Part shown: piece by piece, positions 11,886 through 25,199 of the stretch | Layout of the letters: every line of letters begins with the position of its first letter | Position numbering within the stretch: position 1 is the first letter of the stretch | Source: Spinellus fusiger | Taxonomy: Eukaryota; Mucoromycota; Mucoromycetes; Mucorales; Phycomycetaceae | Assembly: GCA_025094145.1 (NCBI GenBank) | Contig: JALLLS010000047.1 | Coordinates: 62,001-126,000, forward strand | Length of the DNA stretch: 64,000 nucleotides | Reading direction: 5' to 3' | Program-made: the position numbers and the translations under genes | Notes under the pieces: model-generated | Database searches by the model: none | The model's input: only the letters and a program-made list of their open reading frames with translations | What the model was told of the DNA's origin: nothing

Positions 11886-14800
11886 TCATTTCCTCATTCC
11901 TTTTTATTTTACATCATTTTTACATCATTTTTACAGGTATTCTATTGAATTCAAGTTGTTTATTTTTCTCATAGAATCTATTTATGGGTGTTTATTTCTC
12001 ACCATAGTATTTAAGCGAGCAATGTGTATTCATTGACAAGTGGTCGTTATCTATAGATACTAGCAAACAAAGAATACAATTATTATTATTATTATTTAAA
12101 AAAAAAGGTAAAGACTTTTATTAAGTATTTTATATACAAAGTCACCCGTCAAAACATAATAGTAATTAAAAATAATATTGAATGACTTGTAAGCAGATTG
12201 ATAATAGAAAAAGGTAGCCTAAACACTTCTCCTTTTCTCCTCTTTTTTTTCTTTTTCTTTTCTTTTACAGGGTGCTAATGAGTCAAGATAGACAGTTGAC
12301 ATGCTATTTTGACATAATTGTTCTTTGAAGACAGATCCATGCTTTTATTGACTGACCTTTTGCAGTTCTAAATAATAGCTCTGTCAAGTCTGACTTGAAA
12401 AAATTGTATTCTTTCATTGCTTGTTTGTTTTTTTTTAAATATTTCATGCAATCCGTCTTTTCTGATACATGTGACCTGTTTATATTTCACAACAAGGGAC
12501 AATAGGCTATAGATAGATAGATATAAAACATAAGAAAGCATAGATATAAATAAAATAAGCATTTTATCAGTCCAAGCCAGTAATAACTACTTTGATAAGT
12601 TCATTTTAATCAGTACAACTCAATCACTCTCCCTAATGCTCCACTATTCTATCTGCCTCGTGCTGACATGGTTCAAGATCAGAAACACACCAAAACAGTA
12701 GTGGCTGCATGTTCTCTCTTTTCTACTCAGAATGAATAGAATAAACACATACTTTAGTGTAGAAAAGACAATACTTGAAGTACCTTTAAGATATAAAGTA
12801 CAAGTCTGAAATCAACATGTTGACTGTTTATTCTCTTGTTATTATTATTATTATTATTATTGTTATTATTATTATTGTTATTGTTATTATGTACTGTTGC
12901 AGTTACTATACACTAGGAGCTGATTGGCATGGACACGGAGATAAGTGTATCTTTAATTTTAATCATACTCTGATTGACTTTAAGGTATCAAAAAAAAAAA
13001 AAAGACATACTTTCTCCGTTTGAATAGAGAAAAAAGTTGAGATCTTTTTCTTCTCCATTCTTGATAGATTCTATATAGATTGCTTTTTTTGTTTTGTTTT
13101 CTAGTGTATTCATACTAGAGAAGTTATTCATATTTATCAGAGTTGAAGAAATGAGTCCCGTTGTAGAAATGCCAACAATTGTCCATCCTTGAAGATTCAA
13201 TGGTTGGCTTTATTCTATGATACAACTAGGCAATGCGTGTGTTTGGAATATTGCTGTCAATAGACATATATTACTGCCAATGGGTGTCAGGAGTACCCTT
13301 TATTAGATGTGAAAAATGACAATAAAAACTGAATATTGGATACAATTAACATGTAAAATGGAAATAATACAGTGTATATGCCTAGTCGAATAAAAATTGA
13401 ATTTATAACTGAGACTGAGATAGATAACATCATTATAAGGATAACCAATGTTGCCTAGTTTAGTCTCTTCACTCTGAGATAGGTTTTTTGATCTAAACAT
13501 CAGTTAATACTATCAAGATATGCCCCCGACTATCAACAAAGCTTGAGAATCAGCTTAAAGGCATATAGATTGTTGATATCTATAAGTCATCACTAGCACA
13601 GTAGCTGTTGATAAGCAGAGCAAGAGTCCATAGGAATACTGATTGCAGACTTCTCTTTGCAAACTCAGATAAATACACTGTTTATTGGATGCAAGTAAAT
13701 ATATTAAGATGCAACACTATTGGCTATATCACTAATTAACTCTCTTATGAGAACTCACTCATGTTTCTTGCTACAATATAGACTGCTTTCAATTAGAGTC
13801 AATACTGCTTTATTAACATGAATACAGTATGCATACTCTATGAAATAGACACTATCTTTCAGACTACTATATTCTCAAATAACAATAGCTAAACTAATAG
13901 ACAGCATAAGCTAATGATCTATTAAAAAACTATGGCACTTATTAAGCTACCCTTTTTTGTATAATTTCAATTTCAATTTCTACAATGTTCCATAGATAGT
14001 AATATTATCTCCGTACCACCACGAATAAAGACAATTCAGTCAACTCTAATACAACATCTTGATAACAGTGAAAAAGACCAAGCATCCTTGGAAAAATGCT
14101 TCTTTATTGATTGTTTGTTTCTGATATTATATTCTTATCAATTTGTGTAGTATTCTATAATATATGACTCAATAATGAGTATCCTCTATTCTATAATATA
14201 TATCTTTCTTTATGAGTTGAGGGCTGAGTTCAAGCAATGCATAAAATCACAGAAACATAGAGTTGGAATCTAGAAAGGATGAATCTTTTCTTACAAAAAA
14301 AGAAACTTTTAAGCAGGATCAATCAAGGGATACATTAATAGAGTCATATAGAGTACTTACTACATCATAATAGAGATTTAATTCAGTCTATAGACTACTG
14401 TAAAGGATGTACTATCTACATTATTGCATTGACTTGACTTTTTTTTTTTGATAATTAATGATTGATACTACATCACACTTTATTCAAATAAAAATAAATA
14501 TAAACACTCCTAGGCATAACTAATATTTTTCAAATACTTTTGAGTGTTTCTCTAAGAATACATTGTCTGCTGTAGTCATTGTATTATAACAAGTGTATCA
14601 AGTCTTGGATACTGAATAGTATGTCCTCCATAGAAAGTGGTATACTCATTCCATAACCTATATTCTCTGTTCATCCCTTTTCTCTATAGTCTTATTAAAG
14701 GAAAGAGACAAATAGTATAAGAAGACAAATTCTCTAAATATAGATACAGTGTAGTAAGTGCCATTAAACTATTATTTTTTGGTGGTATCTGTTGACTCAA

Positions 14801-16043
14801 TCGATAGCCATAGTGTTGAATTGTAAGATATTATCACTAAAAAGTAAATACATTGAGGTTGTAATAAGCAGAATACAGGGTATAAAAGATGGGACAAAAT
14901 ACTATTTTTGTTATTATCTCTCTGTGTCTTTTCTACTTGATTGTACTTTCCACGGCGCTATATGTTATGTTTCTGATTTCTAACAGTTAAAGAACCCATG
15001 TCACTGTGTTTTTATTTTCTTTCATCGATGATCTACAAGAAGCTTGTCTTCTTACTGATGACAATAACACCAATAAAGAAAGGTGAACAGCATCAGTAGC
15101 ACAAGGCAATTTGATCAATACAGGCAATTATCACGCTGTTAGTCATTGTTTTACCAAGTAGTGTAATCAACATGATATACAAGTCAACCACTATTCTTTA
15201 TCCAATTACATCTTACCAGAGAGAAGTATCAAAAGCAAAGAGTACTCTATGATAATTATCCTGATTGAGTAGTAGGCTACAGTGTATACTTTCTATTATT
15301 ATAATTGGTATTGGTATTGGCATTAGTATTTATGTTATGATTGATATTAAGTATTAAGTATTAGTGTTGGTATTTATTATCATTTATAATTGGTATTGGC
15401 ATTGGCATTGGTATTTATGTTATTATAACTACAATTATAACTACAATTATTACTATTATTTTTCAGAATATATCTTCTTCTTGTCTTGTATTGACTTGTT
15501 TAGACTTGCGATATTCCTTCTCTTCTCCTTTCTTTCTCCTACATTGGCTAAGGATTGGCACTGGTGTAGCCTTGAATCATCCTCTAAGTTACTAAATGGA
15601 GTTTAGTCAGACATTTACAGAGAAATACATGTATTAAATACCGTTCTATTCTCATTATTTGTCCTTTTTCTTCTTTCATTTTGTTTATTTCTTTTTCTCA
15701 TTTCTTTTCATTTCATTTCTTCATTCTTTTATTTCTCCATTCTTTTATTTATTTATTTATTCTCTTATTTATTTACTCTATTATTTGCCTTTATTTCATA
15801 TTTCATATTCCGTCTTATATCGTTAATATCTTATCTTCTATTACTTATCGCTTCATAGTGTCTTTAATTTCCTTATTTGTCTGTTTTCTGCCACCTACAA
15901 TCCAAGCGACAGCTGTTGAAGAAAAGAAAAGAAAGAACCGCCACTGCCTTATTTATCTATCCTTCTTTCTGCGCTGTGGATTTTCGTCCTTTACATTCTT
16001 GCTGCACTTTTAGATCGGCCAGCGCTCACTCATCTTACTTACC
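11886..16043. other. 4.2-kb gene-free AT-rich stretch
   Basis: I see no gene here on either strand. ORFs are short, AT-biased and without motifs. Low-complexity tracts include TTA/GTTATT repeats (about 12838-12890), GGTATT repeats (about 15305-15420) and ATTTATTT-type tracts (about 15735-15790). The last few hundred bases are pyrimidine-rich and probably hold the promoter and leader of the GT49 gene. Confidence 0.5.
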
Positions 16044-17524
16044 ATGCGCGACAGATTACTATCGCCGGCATCCTCCAACGCCCTCAAGTATATTTTCCTA
16101 TTCTCTATTGCCGCCTCCCTCCTCTATACAACACAACACCTCTTGGGATTAAGTCGAGGCACCCGTCTTGGTTCGTTTCCTGCCATTACAACACGCACCG
16201 CTGTAGATGAGCCTGCGCTTAGTGTTGCTGCGTTACAACAACGCTACTTGGGTGTCCAACGTGTGACTTGGAGTAATAGTAAAGGTAAAATACACAGCCA
16301 ACACGCTCTGGAAGGAAAAAAAAAGGGCGCCAGGCTTGTTCCAAGAAGAGAACTCTCATCCCTTTCCTTCTGGATGTTTTCTTTGTGTTTTCTTAGGCGA
16401 GAAGGAGTCCTTGACCGAGGATATTGTTCTCGACAAAGTATTTTCTGACGCCATGGGTCCCTCCAAAGTCATTCCTTACTATTTCAGAGCCCAAGACACT
16501 GCCATTGACAAGGAAGAGGTCACTATTGCTACTCTCGTCACACAGAACCGATTCAAGGTACTGAGCCGATTGGCCTCTCACTACAAGGGCCCAGTATCTG
16601 TCGCTATTCATATCAACGACGATGACTCCAAACAACAAATCCTCACTGAACTACACGCCTTGTACGATGAGAATGAAGACATGAGGCGTTATGTGGATTT
16701 GCACTTGGTTGTAGACAAGTTCGATCGACAGTTCAACATGTGGCGTAACGTTGCAAAATTCTTTGCCCGGACCGACTACCTTATGATGTTGGATGTAGAT
16801 TTCTACCTGTGCACTGATTTCCGCAAGGCATTGAAGAGTCAGCCGCAATTGATGGAGGAGCTCCGGAGTGGTCGTGCCGCTGTGGTCGTGCCTGCCTTTG
16901 AGTTTATCAAGGAGAAGGATGGTGAGGATTGGCGTGACTTTCCAACCACCAAAGAGGCCTTGATGGACATTGTGATGGAGGACAGGATTGATATGTTCCA
17001 TCGGTCATGGAAGAGAGGCCACGGGTCTACCAATTACACTCGTTGGTATGCATCAGAGATGCCTTACAAAGTGACAGACTACAACTATTCCTATGAGCCT
17101 TATGTGATCTTTAAAAAGGAAGGAACACCGTGGTGTGATGAGCGGTTTATTGGGTATGGTGCGAATAAGGCAGCCTGCCTGTATGAGATTTACTTGGCTG
17201 GCATTGATTACTGGGTGTTGCCTAATGATTTTCTGATTCATCAAACACATCATTATATGGAGGATACAAGAGCAAAAGAGGTAGGTCTGCTAGTACAAAA
17301 GAGGTCGAGTGTAGTGTAACTCATGTCACCATGGCGGTGGGTTTTAATAGCGTAAGTACAACAAGAAACTCTATGACTATTACCGGGAAGAAGTATGTCT
17401 TCGTTATGCGCGTATGATCATTGCGGCAGACCAGTGGGAAATGCCTATTGCTAATAATATAAGACGCGAATGTGCCAAGATTAAAGGGTTTAGCGATGTT
17501 ATTTCCAAAATCCATTCTTCATAA
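16044..17524 (+). CDS. LARGE-like GT49 family glycosyltransferase, type II membrane protein
   Basis: This is a Golgi-type glycosyltransferase of the GT49 (LARGE/B3GNT2-like) family; donor and acceptor in fungi are not established. Three exons: 16044-16284, 16397-17280 and 17351-17524; the sum is 1299 nt (432 aa), both introns GT-AG and frame-keeping. A short basic cytosolic tail is followed by one signal-anchor helix (about residues 14-35), then the lumenal catalytic domain. The metal-binding DxD motif is LDVDF, with the aspartates at about residues 213 and 215. Other GT49 landmarks are FNMWRN upstream of it, VVPAFEF, and the C-terminal FIGYGANKAACLYE plus the WVLPNDFLIHQTHH segment with the conserved histidines. 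Codon use is GC-richer than the flanks. The start is the first ATG in the frame and gives a normal type II topology. Confidence 0.9.
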
Positions 17525-18155
17525 GAACTATAATACCCTCTCTTGCATGAAAAATAAAAATAAAAAGTATTTGTTTGTTTGTTTGTTGTTTGTTTGTTAT
17601 AGGTTAAAGAGTAGCGATAGATTACAGGGTAGAGTGTATCCATACTCCATACACTCCATACACTACACTGAGCATACTGAGCATACGTTATGCACTAAAC
17701 GCACTAAACGCACTTAATACACACTGTATAATACACACACTAAATACACACTTAAACACACACTAAATACACACACACTGTATAATACACACACTAAATA
17801 CCTACTGCCTACTCAATACATTGCTCTTTACTATCTCATCAACTGACCTTTTCTCTATCTCAGCTCCGTTCATAGTGTATGTGTTCATCCCAACTTCCTT
17901 GATTTGTCGTACATGGCTGTAACAGTGACTGCAGGCTGTCAACGGAACCTCCGGCACCTGAACAAATGTGTTACTCTGATTTGGAAACATCGAACTTTAT
18001 CTTTTCCACTTTTATTTCTTTCTCTTTCTTTCTCTTATTCTTCTGTTCATTTTATTTTGTTTTATATATCTTCTTTTTGTGCGTCTATCTCTCTCTGTGT
18101 GTGTGTGTGCGCCTATCTCTCTCTCTTTCTCTCTTTCTCTCTTCTCTTCTATTTC
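17525..18155. other. Spacer between GT49 and ABCC genes with an AC-rich minisatellite
   Basis: No gene is seen. About 17637-17815 is a degenerate tandem repeat of units such as CACTAAATACACA with TGTATAATACACAC interspersed. About 18005-18145 is a long pyrimidine tract that leads directly to the ABCC start codon and probably belongs to its promoter or leader. Confidence 0.6.
17637..17815. repeat. AC-rich minisatellite
   Basis: Imperfect tandem units built on CACTAAA(T/C)(A/G)CACA and TGTATAATACACAC are visible. There is no coding signal across it. Confidence 0.7.
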
Positions 18156-21100
18156 ATGGCAGATCAACAGAAATTGTTCTTTTTTGCACCTATAAACTCT
18201 ATCCCATGGCAGCAATTCTGTCACCAGGATGAAGGCTGGGTAGGCTCTCTCTTTTATATATTTATAAATATATGTATATAACACAGTTTCTCTTCCTTTT
18301 TAATAAGAAAGAGGATAACCTACATGAATAAAGAGAGTTGCTTATATTCTTCTTATGTATCTTATTATAAATATAAAAGGGACCTTTTTCTACCATGCGC
18401 ACTCCCGACCTTACACCATGTTTTCAGGACATGTAATGGATAGGAGATAGTTGCCATGGAGACATATAGCTTATCCATAACTTATAATGTAGGGTGGTCA
18501 TGGTCATCCCATCGGTGTTTCTATTGTTGGCTAGCATTGTTCGTTTGCCACTGCTTCTCCAACGCAGCCCACACTCACATGACACTCGGCACTGGCTGTA
18601 CTTTATGAAATTGGCAAGTAGACATGGACTGGATAGCTTATGAAGAAGTATTTGGAATAGACATTTTTGATTGCTCTTCTATTGACAAAAGGAACAAGTC
18701 TAGTGCTTGCGGCTATTTATGCAGAATGGCATTTACAGAGTGTCACTATTCTTAGTCTTGCCACCAATGTTGTTGCAGTGGTAAGTAGTCCTACTTTATT
18801 TATTTATCTATTTATCTATTAAAATCACAATCACAATCACAATCACACCAACACTAATCACACGAATAACATAATATACACAATCCAATGAAATGTTTGT
18901 ATCTGTTTATGTATCTGTTTATGTACCTGTTTATGTACCTGTTCATGTACCTGTTCATGTACCTGTTCATGTATCTATTAAAAGATACTGGCCATGACAC
19001 TCCACCACCTCGAATATACCCGCAACCGTACAACTTCAGGCACACTTTCATGTTATTGGATACTTGTATTTATCGCCCATGCCATTAAACTGCGTACAAT
19101 GGTGCTTCTTCAACACAGCAGCACCACTGATATCTATCCGGGAAATTTGGGTCTTTATTGTATCAGCTACACCCTCTCTACGTGTATGCTTATTCTGGAA
19201 TGCACAATGAATCCAAGAAAAATTCAATTTTCAAAAGATACCAATGAAGAGGTAGTGGTATTGCAGGAGAACACACCACTCATATTGTATCTATAGCAAG
19301 AGTGTCCAGAACTCACCACCCCTATGTTTGGACGCCTGTTGTTCTCGTGGATGACACCTTTTATGAAGTGGGGAAGCCATCAATTCCTGTCCTTTGATGA
19401 CTTGTGGTAATGAAAAATAACAAGACAAGATAATATAGTATTTATGTGTATGTATGTGTGTGTGTGTATTTATTTATGTATTTATATTCTTAGGTCAATG
19501 GATCGCAATCTATGCACTACCACTGTTACTGAAGTATTTCAATCTCATTGGAATTCCCAAAAAAGAACAAAGTAAGTTTAACTCTCATTATTAATACCTT
19601 GGATCTCTTTTTATATGGAAAGAAGAATAACCCTTTTATCTGTTGTGTAAAAATAATAGTAGCCCTAGTTTATCCTTGGCTCTCTTTTCTATGCTTGAAG
19701 GTTCTTTTTATTTTTCAGGGGTAATTAATCACACACTTGTACACAGTAACAAAAGATGTCTATCTATATATGTATATCTCTATATAAATATAAAGAAAGA
19801 AAGAAAGAAGAGAGAGAGAGGGAGAGAGAGATTTAGTGGTAGAAAGAATGAAAATACTCATCTTTGTTTAGTTGTTGAAATTACTGCATGACACCCTGCA
19901 ATTTATGCAGCCCATTCTTCTCAGACAATTCATGGAGTGGGCTGCTAGCTACACGGCCAGCAGAAATCCAGGGCTCTCTTCTATTGGTGTTCTATTAGCA
20001 GGTCAGTGCATTGGGAGGGATTCAATCAGTGTTATTTGTCAAGTTAAACTCATCCAGTAAAAACAACATCAACATGTTTTTTTTTCATGATGATTAGTGG
20101 GGATGTTTGTAATAGATTTGTGCCAATCTCTGGTCATTCACCAGTATTTGCAATTATGTCACATCAATGATAGACGGCTGTCTTCTGTCTTGATCACTTC
20201 TATGTGCCAGAAGATACTCCTGTTGAGCAGTCCAGATAGACAGAAGACACCCATGGATGAAATACAGCAGCTCAAGGGAACCTCTGCCAGTATACATAAT
20301 TGTAAGCAGAATGAACTGGGAAATGGAGCATGAGTGGAAATTGAATAGGCTTTTGTAGTATGGAGTGGACCTATACAATTCTTCGTTGCTGTTGTTTTCC
20401 TCTACAGTTTACTAGGAATGAGTACCTATGCTGGTGTATCCACCTTAGTTGTTTTTGGAGTACTGAATTCAGTTATTCAGTCTCAGTTGCAGTATTATAA
20501 GGCACTACAGAAAGAGAAGAGTACAGAAAGAGTTCAGTGGATGGTAACTATTAAACTGTAAAGAGTCATCATAAGTGATGAATAGAAAACACTCACTATT
20601 TTTGTAAACTGGTTTAGGATACTATTGTAAAGAGAATTCGTGTGATTAAAATGAATGTGTGGGAGACACTCTACATTGACAAGGTAAGCCTACGTCAAGA
20701 TGTATTGACAATGATATATACTTCTTTAATATACGAAATAGTATGAAGATAGACTCTTCTTGTATTAACATTGGTATTTTTGTTTTTTTTGTTTTTGTTT
20801 TTGCTATTCTAGGTAGACACTCTTTACCTTACAAAAGAACTCCCTCTCCTTAAGAAAATGGGTCTTTTAAGAGTAGTTCGAGATTTCTCTCTACGTGCTA
20901 GTCCTTTGATAGCCTCCATCACTACATTTGGTGTGTATAGCCAACTCTCCACTCCACCCCTCACCGCCACCACTGCTTTTATGTCCTTGCTACTCTTCGC
21001 TATTCTCGAGTCTTCTTTATCTCAGTGTCTTGATTCCATTGACTCTTTAAAAAAGAAGAAGAAGAATATCCAGTCTGTGAGCAATTTCTTGACGCTGAAA

Positions 21101-24100
21101 GAACAAGATCCCAAGACCCTCCACTATAAAGACTTCCGCCTTCTTTCTTACTGGACACCCGACATCCCATTAATTTCCATTACTAATGGGTCGTTTTGTT
21201 GGGAACCCAATGGCTCTCCTGTCCTTGATGCCATCCATTTTGAAGTAAAAAAAGGAAGTTTAGTAGGGATCACAGGATGTAAGGACTCGGGGAAATCCAC
21301 CTTGTTAAGCACTCTGCTGGGTGAAACTTTTAGACTGTCAGGCCAAGCAGTTGTCCGTGGATCTATTGCCTATGTCTCTCCTCAACCCTGGATTCCTGAA
21401 ACCACCCTCCGAGAAGCCATTATCTTTGGTCATCGATGGGATAAGTCCTTTTATGACCTTGTTCTTAGTGTCTGCCACCTTCAGTCAGACATTACAGACT
21501 TACCAGAAGGCGATTCTACTATTATTATGGGAGACCACCCTCTACTCACCGCCAGTCAAAAGGCCCGTATTGCCCTTGCTCGTGCTTTGTATGCACGCGC
21601 TGATATCTACTTATTAGACACACCCTTCCAGAACATTGAGCCAGCAACACGCACCTCTATTATGGACAAAGTCATTGGACCCAATGGACTCCTCAAAAAC
21701 AAAGCAAGAGTCTTGGTGTCAGATAACATTGGAGATTTACAAAAGGTGAACAGAATCATTCTATTGGAAAAGGGAAGAGTGGCTTTGGACGGTGGGTTTG
21801 AGGCATGGATACAACAACGGTCAGGACTGCAAATGATGTCTGGACCATTACAAGATGAGCCTCCATCTCCTGTGGCAGTGGGGTCCTCATCGCATTGGAA
21901 TCGGCAGCAAAGATTACGAGAGAACAGTGGCCAGAGTATAAAAACACTGAAACGAGCGTCCATGGCTCTGTCTTTGTTTGGAAGCACACGAGTGCCTGTA
22001 CAGTACAGTAAATCTGTGGGTGCTGTTCCTGTTACAAAAGAGAGTGTCAGAGTGGAGGTGTTGAAGCCTTACTTGAGATCTTTATCTATCTGGGGTCTAT
22101 TATGTGTGCTACTCATGCTGATGGGTTCTCAAGGACTTCAGGTGATTTCCAATCTATGGCTCCATTACTGGATTGAACATCAGGAAGAATCCATAGAGAC
22201 CCTGGGTGACTCTGTGTATGTGTACATTGGCATCTATGCTGTTATTGGTATTCTGTCTGCTCTCTTTGCTATGCTTCAGTCGTTTGTCTTTTGGGTGCTG
22301 TGTGTGGGTAGAACTGCTAAAACAATGCACACCAAAATACTGCACTCGGTTATAAAGTGAGTTGTGTTGTTTATGCTAGAGGGATCTCTATCCATGAACT
22401 GATAACCACCAATATGTTACATGCACATGTACCTAACCATGACTGTATGTGTCCTTTCCATGTTGATCTACTTTATTAGATCTCCTCTCTCTTTCTTTGC
22501 AATAGCAAACAAGGACATTGTGGATCAGTTGGATAAGGATCAGGCTATAGTAAATGATACTTTACCACATGTACTGTATACACTTCTCTCGTAAGTTACT
22601 CTGCTGTCAATGGACTGATCTCATAAACCACGGATGCATCATTAGAACACTGGCGTCTGTACTCTCTACCTGTATTATTATTACTCTCTCCACACCTTTC
22701 TTTCTACTGATGGTGATCCCCTTATCTCTGGTGTTTATGAATCTCCAACAAACCTATTCCTCTGTCTCCCAGAACATGCGTCAACTCTTATCCTTACACA
22801 AAGACAAACTCACTGCTCATATAAAAGACATGCGATTGGGAGCCACTACTATCTGCAGTTACCAGCAACAGCCTCGTTTTCTTGTGATATGTGAAGAGAT
22901 GTTGGACAGTTACCAGGCCATTGATCATATTGTTCTCTCATGCCAACAATGGATGGCAGTACGTAGTGATATAATGGGATCGGCGGCTGTGCTGGGTGCT
23001 TCTGGTTTAGCAGTGGTGGGGATTCTTTATAGCTCGGGACATTTTACAAATCCAGGACTCTTGGGACTTGGACTTGTCTATGCACTGACAGTGTCTCAGT
23101 CTCTTCATACCATTGCCTTTGCTTTTACACGTTCAGAAGTAGGTTTGGAGAAGAGGGAGGGGAGGGTTTAGTCTTTTTTTTCTTTTCTTTTCATGCGTAG
23201 TAATTTTTGGTGGCGGCGGTGGCGGTTCTGTGTTTGTAGGTGTGTTTGTCTAGTGCTGGTCGTCTGCAAAAGGTAAATAGGATTGTATTGATGAGTACAG
23301 TGTATTGGGAAGACATTTGTTCTGTAGCCAATGACTAGAATAGAGAATAGAGAATAGAGAATAGAGAAAGAAAGAAAGAGAAAACTCTACTCATAACTCA
23401 TAGTTCTGTTTTTGTGTATGTATTGATACCCTTTTTCTTTCTTTCTTTTCTTTCTTTCTTTTCTCTCTTTCTATAGTATGTAGATTTACAATCCGAGAAC
23501 TTTGAATCTCTACGACGTGTTCATCCACTGTGGCCTACAAAGGGTGCTATTGAATTCCGTGGCTACTCTGCACACCCTCATCCAGGCATTGACTATCCCT
23601 TGCATGAGGTATCATTTGACGTGGCACCTGGAGAAAAGATAGGCGTTATTGGCGAATCCAAATCCACCACAGCTTCTTTAAGTCTCTGTCTATTAAGAAT
23701 GATTGAACAAAGTCAGGGTCATATTCTGATAGATGGTGTGGATATTTGTTCTCTTCGTCTTTCTGATCTTCGGTAAGTTATTTTGTGGCTTTATAGACAC
23801 ATAAAGAGAGATGGAAAAGAAAAAGAGAGACTCATGTTTTACTTTTTGTTTGTTTGTATATGGATTGAATTCTTTTTTTTTTAAATAAAAAAAAAAGATC
23901 TCGCTTGGCAGTGATTCCTTCTGAACCTGTCTTATTTTCAGATACCATTCGAAGTCATTTGGTATGCAGTGATTTTCAATGTAGACATATGCAGTGTGGT
24001 ATTAATACAGAATGACACTGTGTGTAGGATCCATTTGATACTTATGAAGATATTCAACTCTGGAGAGTGCTTCAGGCTGTTGGTATGGATGAAGTCATAG

Positions 24101-24684
24101 CCAAGTTAGAAGGACAGTTGAGCTGTGTTATATTGGAAAAAGAAACTACCTTTTCTATTGGTCAGAAACAGGCAAGTGGAAAATAAGAAAGAAAGAGCCC
24201 TATAATTCTATAGAGAATGAGACATCACCTCAACACTCCATTATGAAATGCTAACATGGTGATTGGCTCTAGATGATTTACTTGGCACGCGCTCTCCTCA
24301 GTAGATCCACTGTTTTGATATGGGAAGAGGCTATAGATTTGGTAAGCCAATAGAGAAAAAAAGAAAAAGACATTGAACCTTGGTCTAATGGACTTTATTA
24401 TTATTATTATCATCATCATAGCCTGATGTAGAATTAGAAGCTCTACAAGAAATCATTCAGCGTGAATTTAAGCACTGTACTGTTCTTACCATTGCACAGA
24501 CACTTAACACTGTAATGAGTTCTGACAAGTAAGTGACATTTATAAAGTGGATCTATACTAATATATCACTAGAATACTTGTTCTTGAGGAGGGATGTCTG
24601 GTAGAATATAGCACGCCTCAGAAACTACTCATGAACAGAAATTCTATTTTCTATTCTTTAGTCCAACAAGCCATTCTGCAGTAG
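18156..24684 (+). CDS. ABCC-type (MRP/Ycf1-like) full ABC transporter with degenerate nucleotide-binding sites
   Basis: Topology is TMD0 - TMD1 - NBD1 - TMD2 - NBD2, as in MRP/Ycf1 vacuolar conjugate pumps. I read 22 exons: 18156-18239, 18380-18432, 18493-18617, 18692-18780, 18985-19251, 19297-19406, 19494-19571, 19660-19720, 19872-20001, 20098-20301, 20359-20543, 20618-20683, 20813-22356, 22480-22590, 22646-23138, 23240-23272, 23477-23772, 23898-23961, 24028-24171, 24273-24341, 24422-24528, 24573-24684; the sum is 4425 nt (1474 aa), normal for the family. NBD1 keeps a P-loop (GCKDSGKST, about residue 639) and the Q-loop, but the signature is LTASQ instead of LSGGQ, Walker B is YLLDT, and the switch His is Asp. 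NBD2 has a shortened P-loop (IGESKST, two residues missing), Walker B LIWEEA and IAQTL instead of IAHRL. Intron 19 is GC-AG. Transport by a normal ATP cycle is doubtful. Confidence 0.88.
18899..18976. repeat. 12-bp minisatellite inside ABCC intron 4
   Basis: About six copies of a 12-mer of the form GTA(C/T)CTGTT(T/C)AT lie just upstream of the acceptor of exon 5. Both strands are open across it, which produces spurious repetitive ORFs. Confidence 0.8.
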
Positions 24685-25199
24685 CAGGGATTCTTTAGAT
24701 GATAAAGTGCACATTATTTACTTTTGCTTATTATTTTTATTGCTTATTATTTTTATTAAAAAAATGAGAGAGAGAGAAGAGATGTTTATGAACCACTCCT
24801 ATATTTATTTGTCATTTTGATCTATTTTATTATAATTCTACATATAGCACAGATAGAAGAGTCTTTGTTCATATTGAATACTAATAATAAACTGTGCATT
24901 TATTTTATTCATTAATAAAAAGGATTAAAAGTACCATGGTATAAATATAATAATAATAAAGTCGTTTGTTCACTTCTTCCGTTCTTCAATAAGTAAATTC
25001 AATTCTTCACTATAAAATGACTGAAAAAAAAAGAAAAAAAAAGAAAAAAAAAGAAAGGGGGGTGGTAATAGGGTATGTGTAATAAGAGAAGAAAAAGATG
25101 AATGAATACAAGTTTGTTTTAGTAGGAATGAGCAGACGTTGTTTTGTTCTGTATTGTTTTGGGATCATGGTTCTGTTGAAATGCACAAGTCATTATACA
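24685..25199. other. Convergent intergenic spacer ABCC / VPS9
   Basis: A short AT-rich spacer between two convergent genes. It contains A/T-rich 3' UTR-like sequence, a (AAAAAAAAG)n tract at about 25024-25056, and no supportable gene. Confidence 0.6.

Noticed and set aside
18617..18691. Possible fourth GC-AG intron in ABCC after MKL (gcaagt)
   Set aside because: The canonical GT four bases later (gcaa|gtagac) gives the correct phase with exon 4, while the GC site does not.
18888..19088. Repetitive ORFs on both strands (MYLFMYLF-type)
   Set aside because: They are translation of the 12-bp minisatellite in ABCC intron 4.
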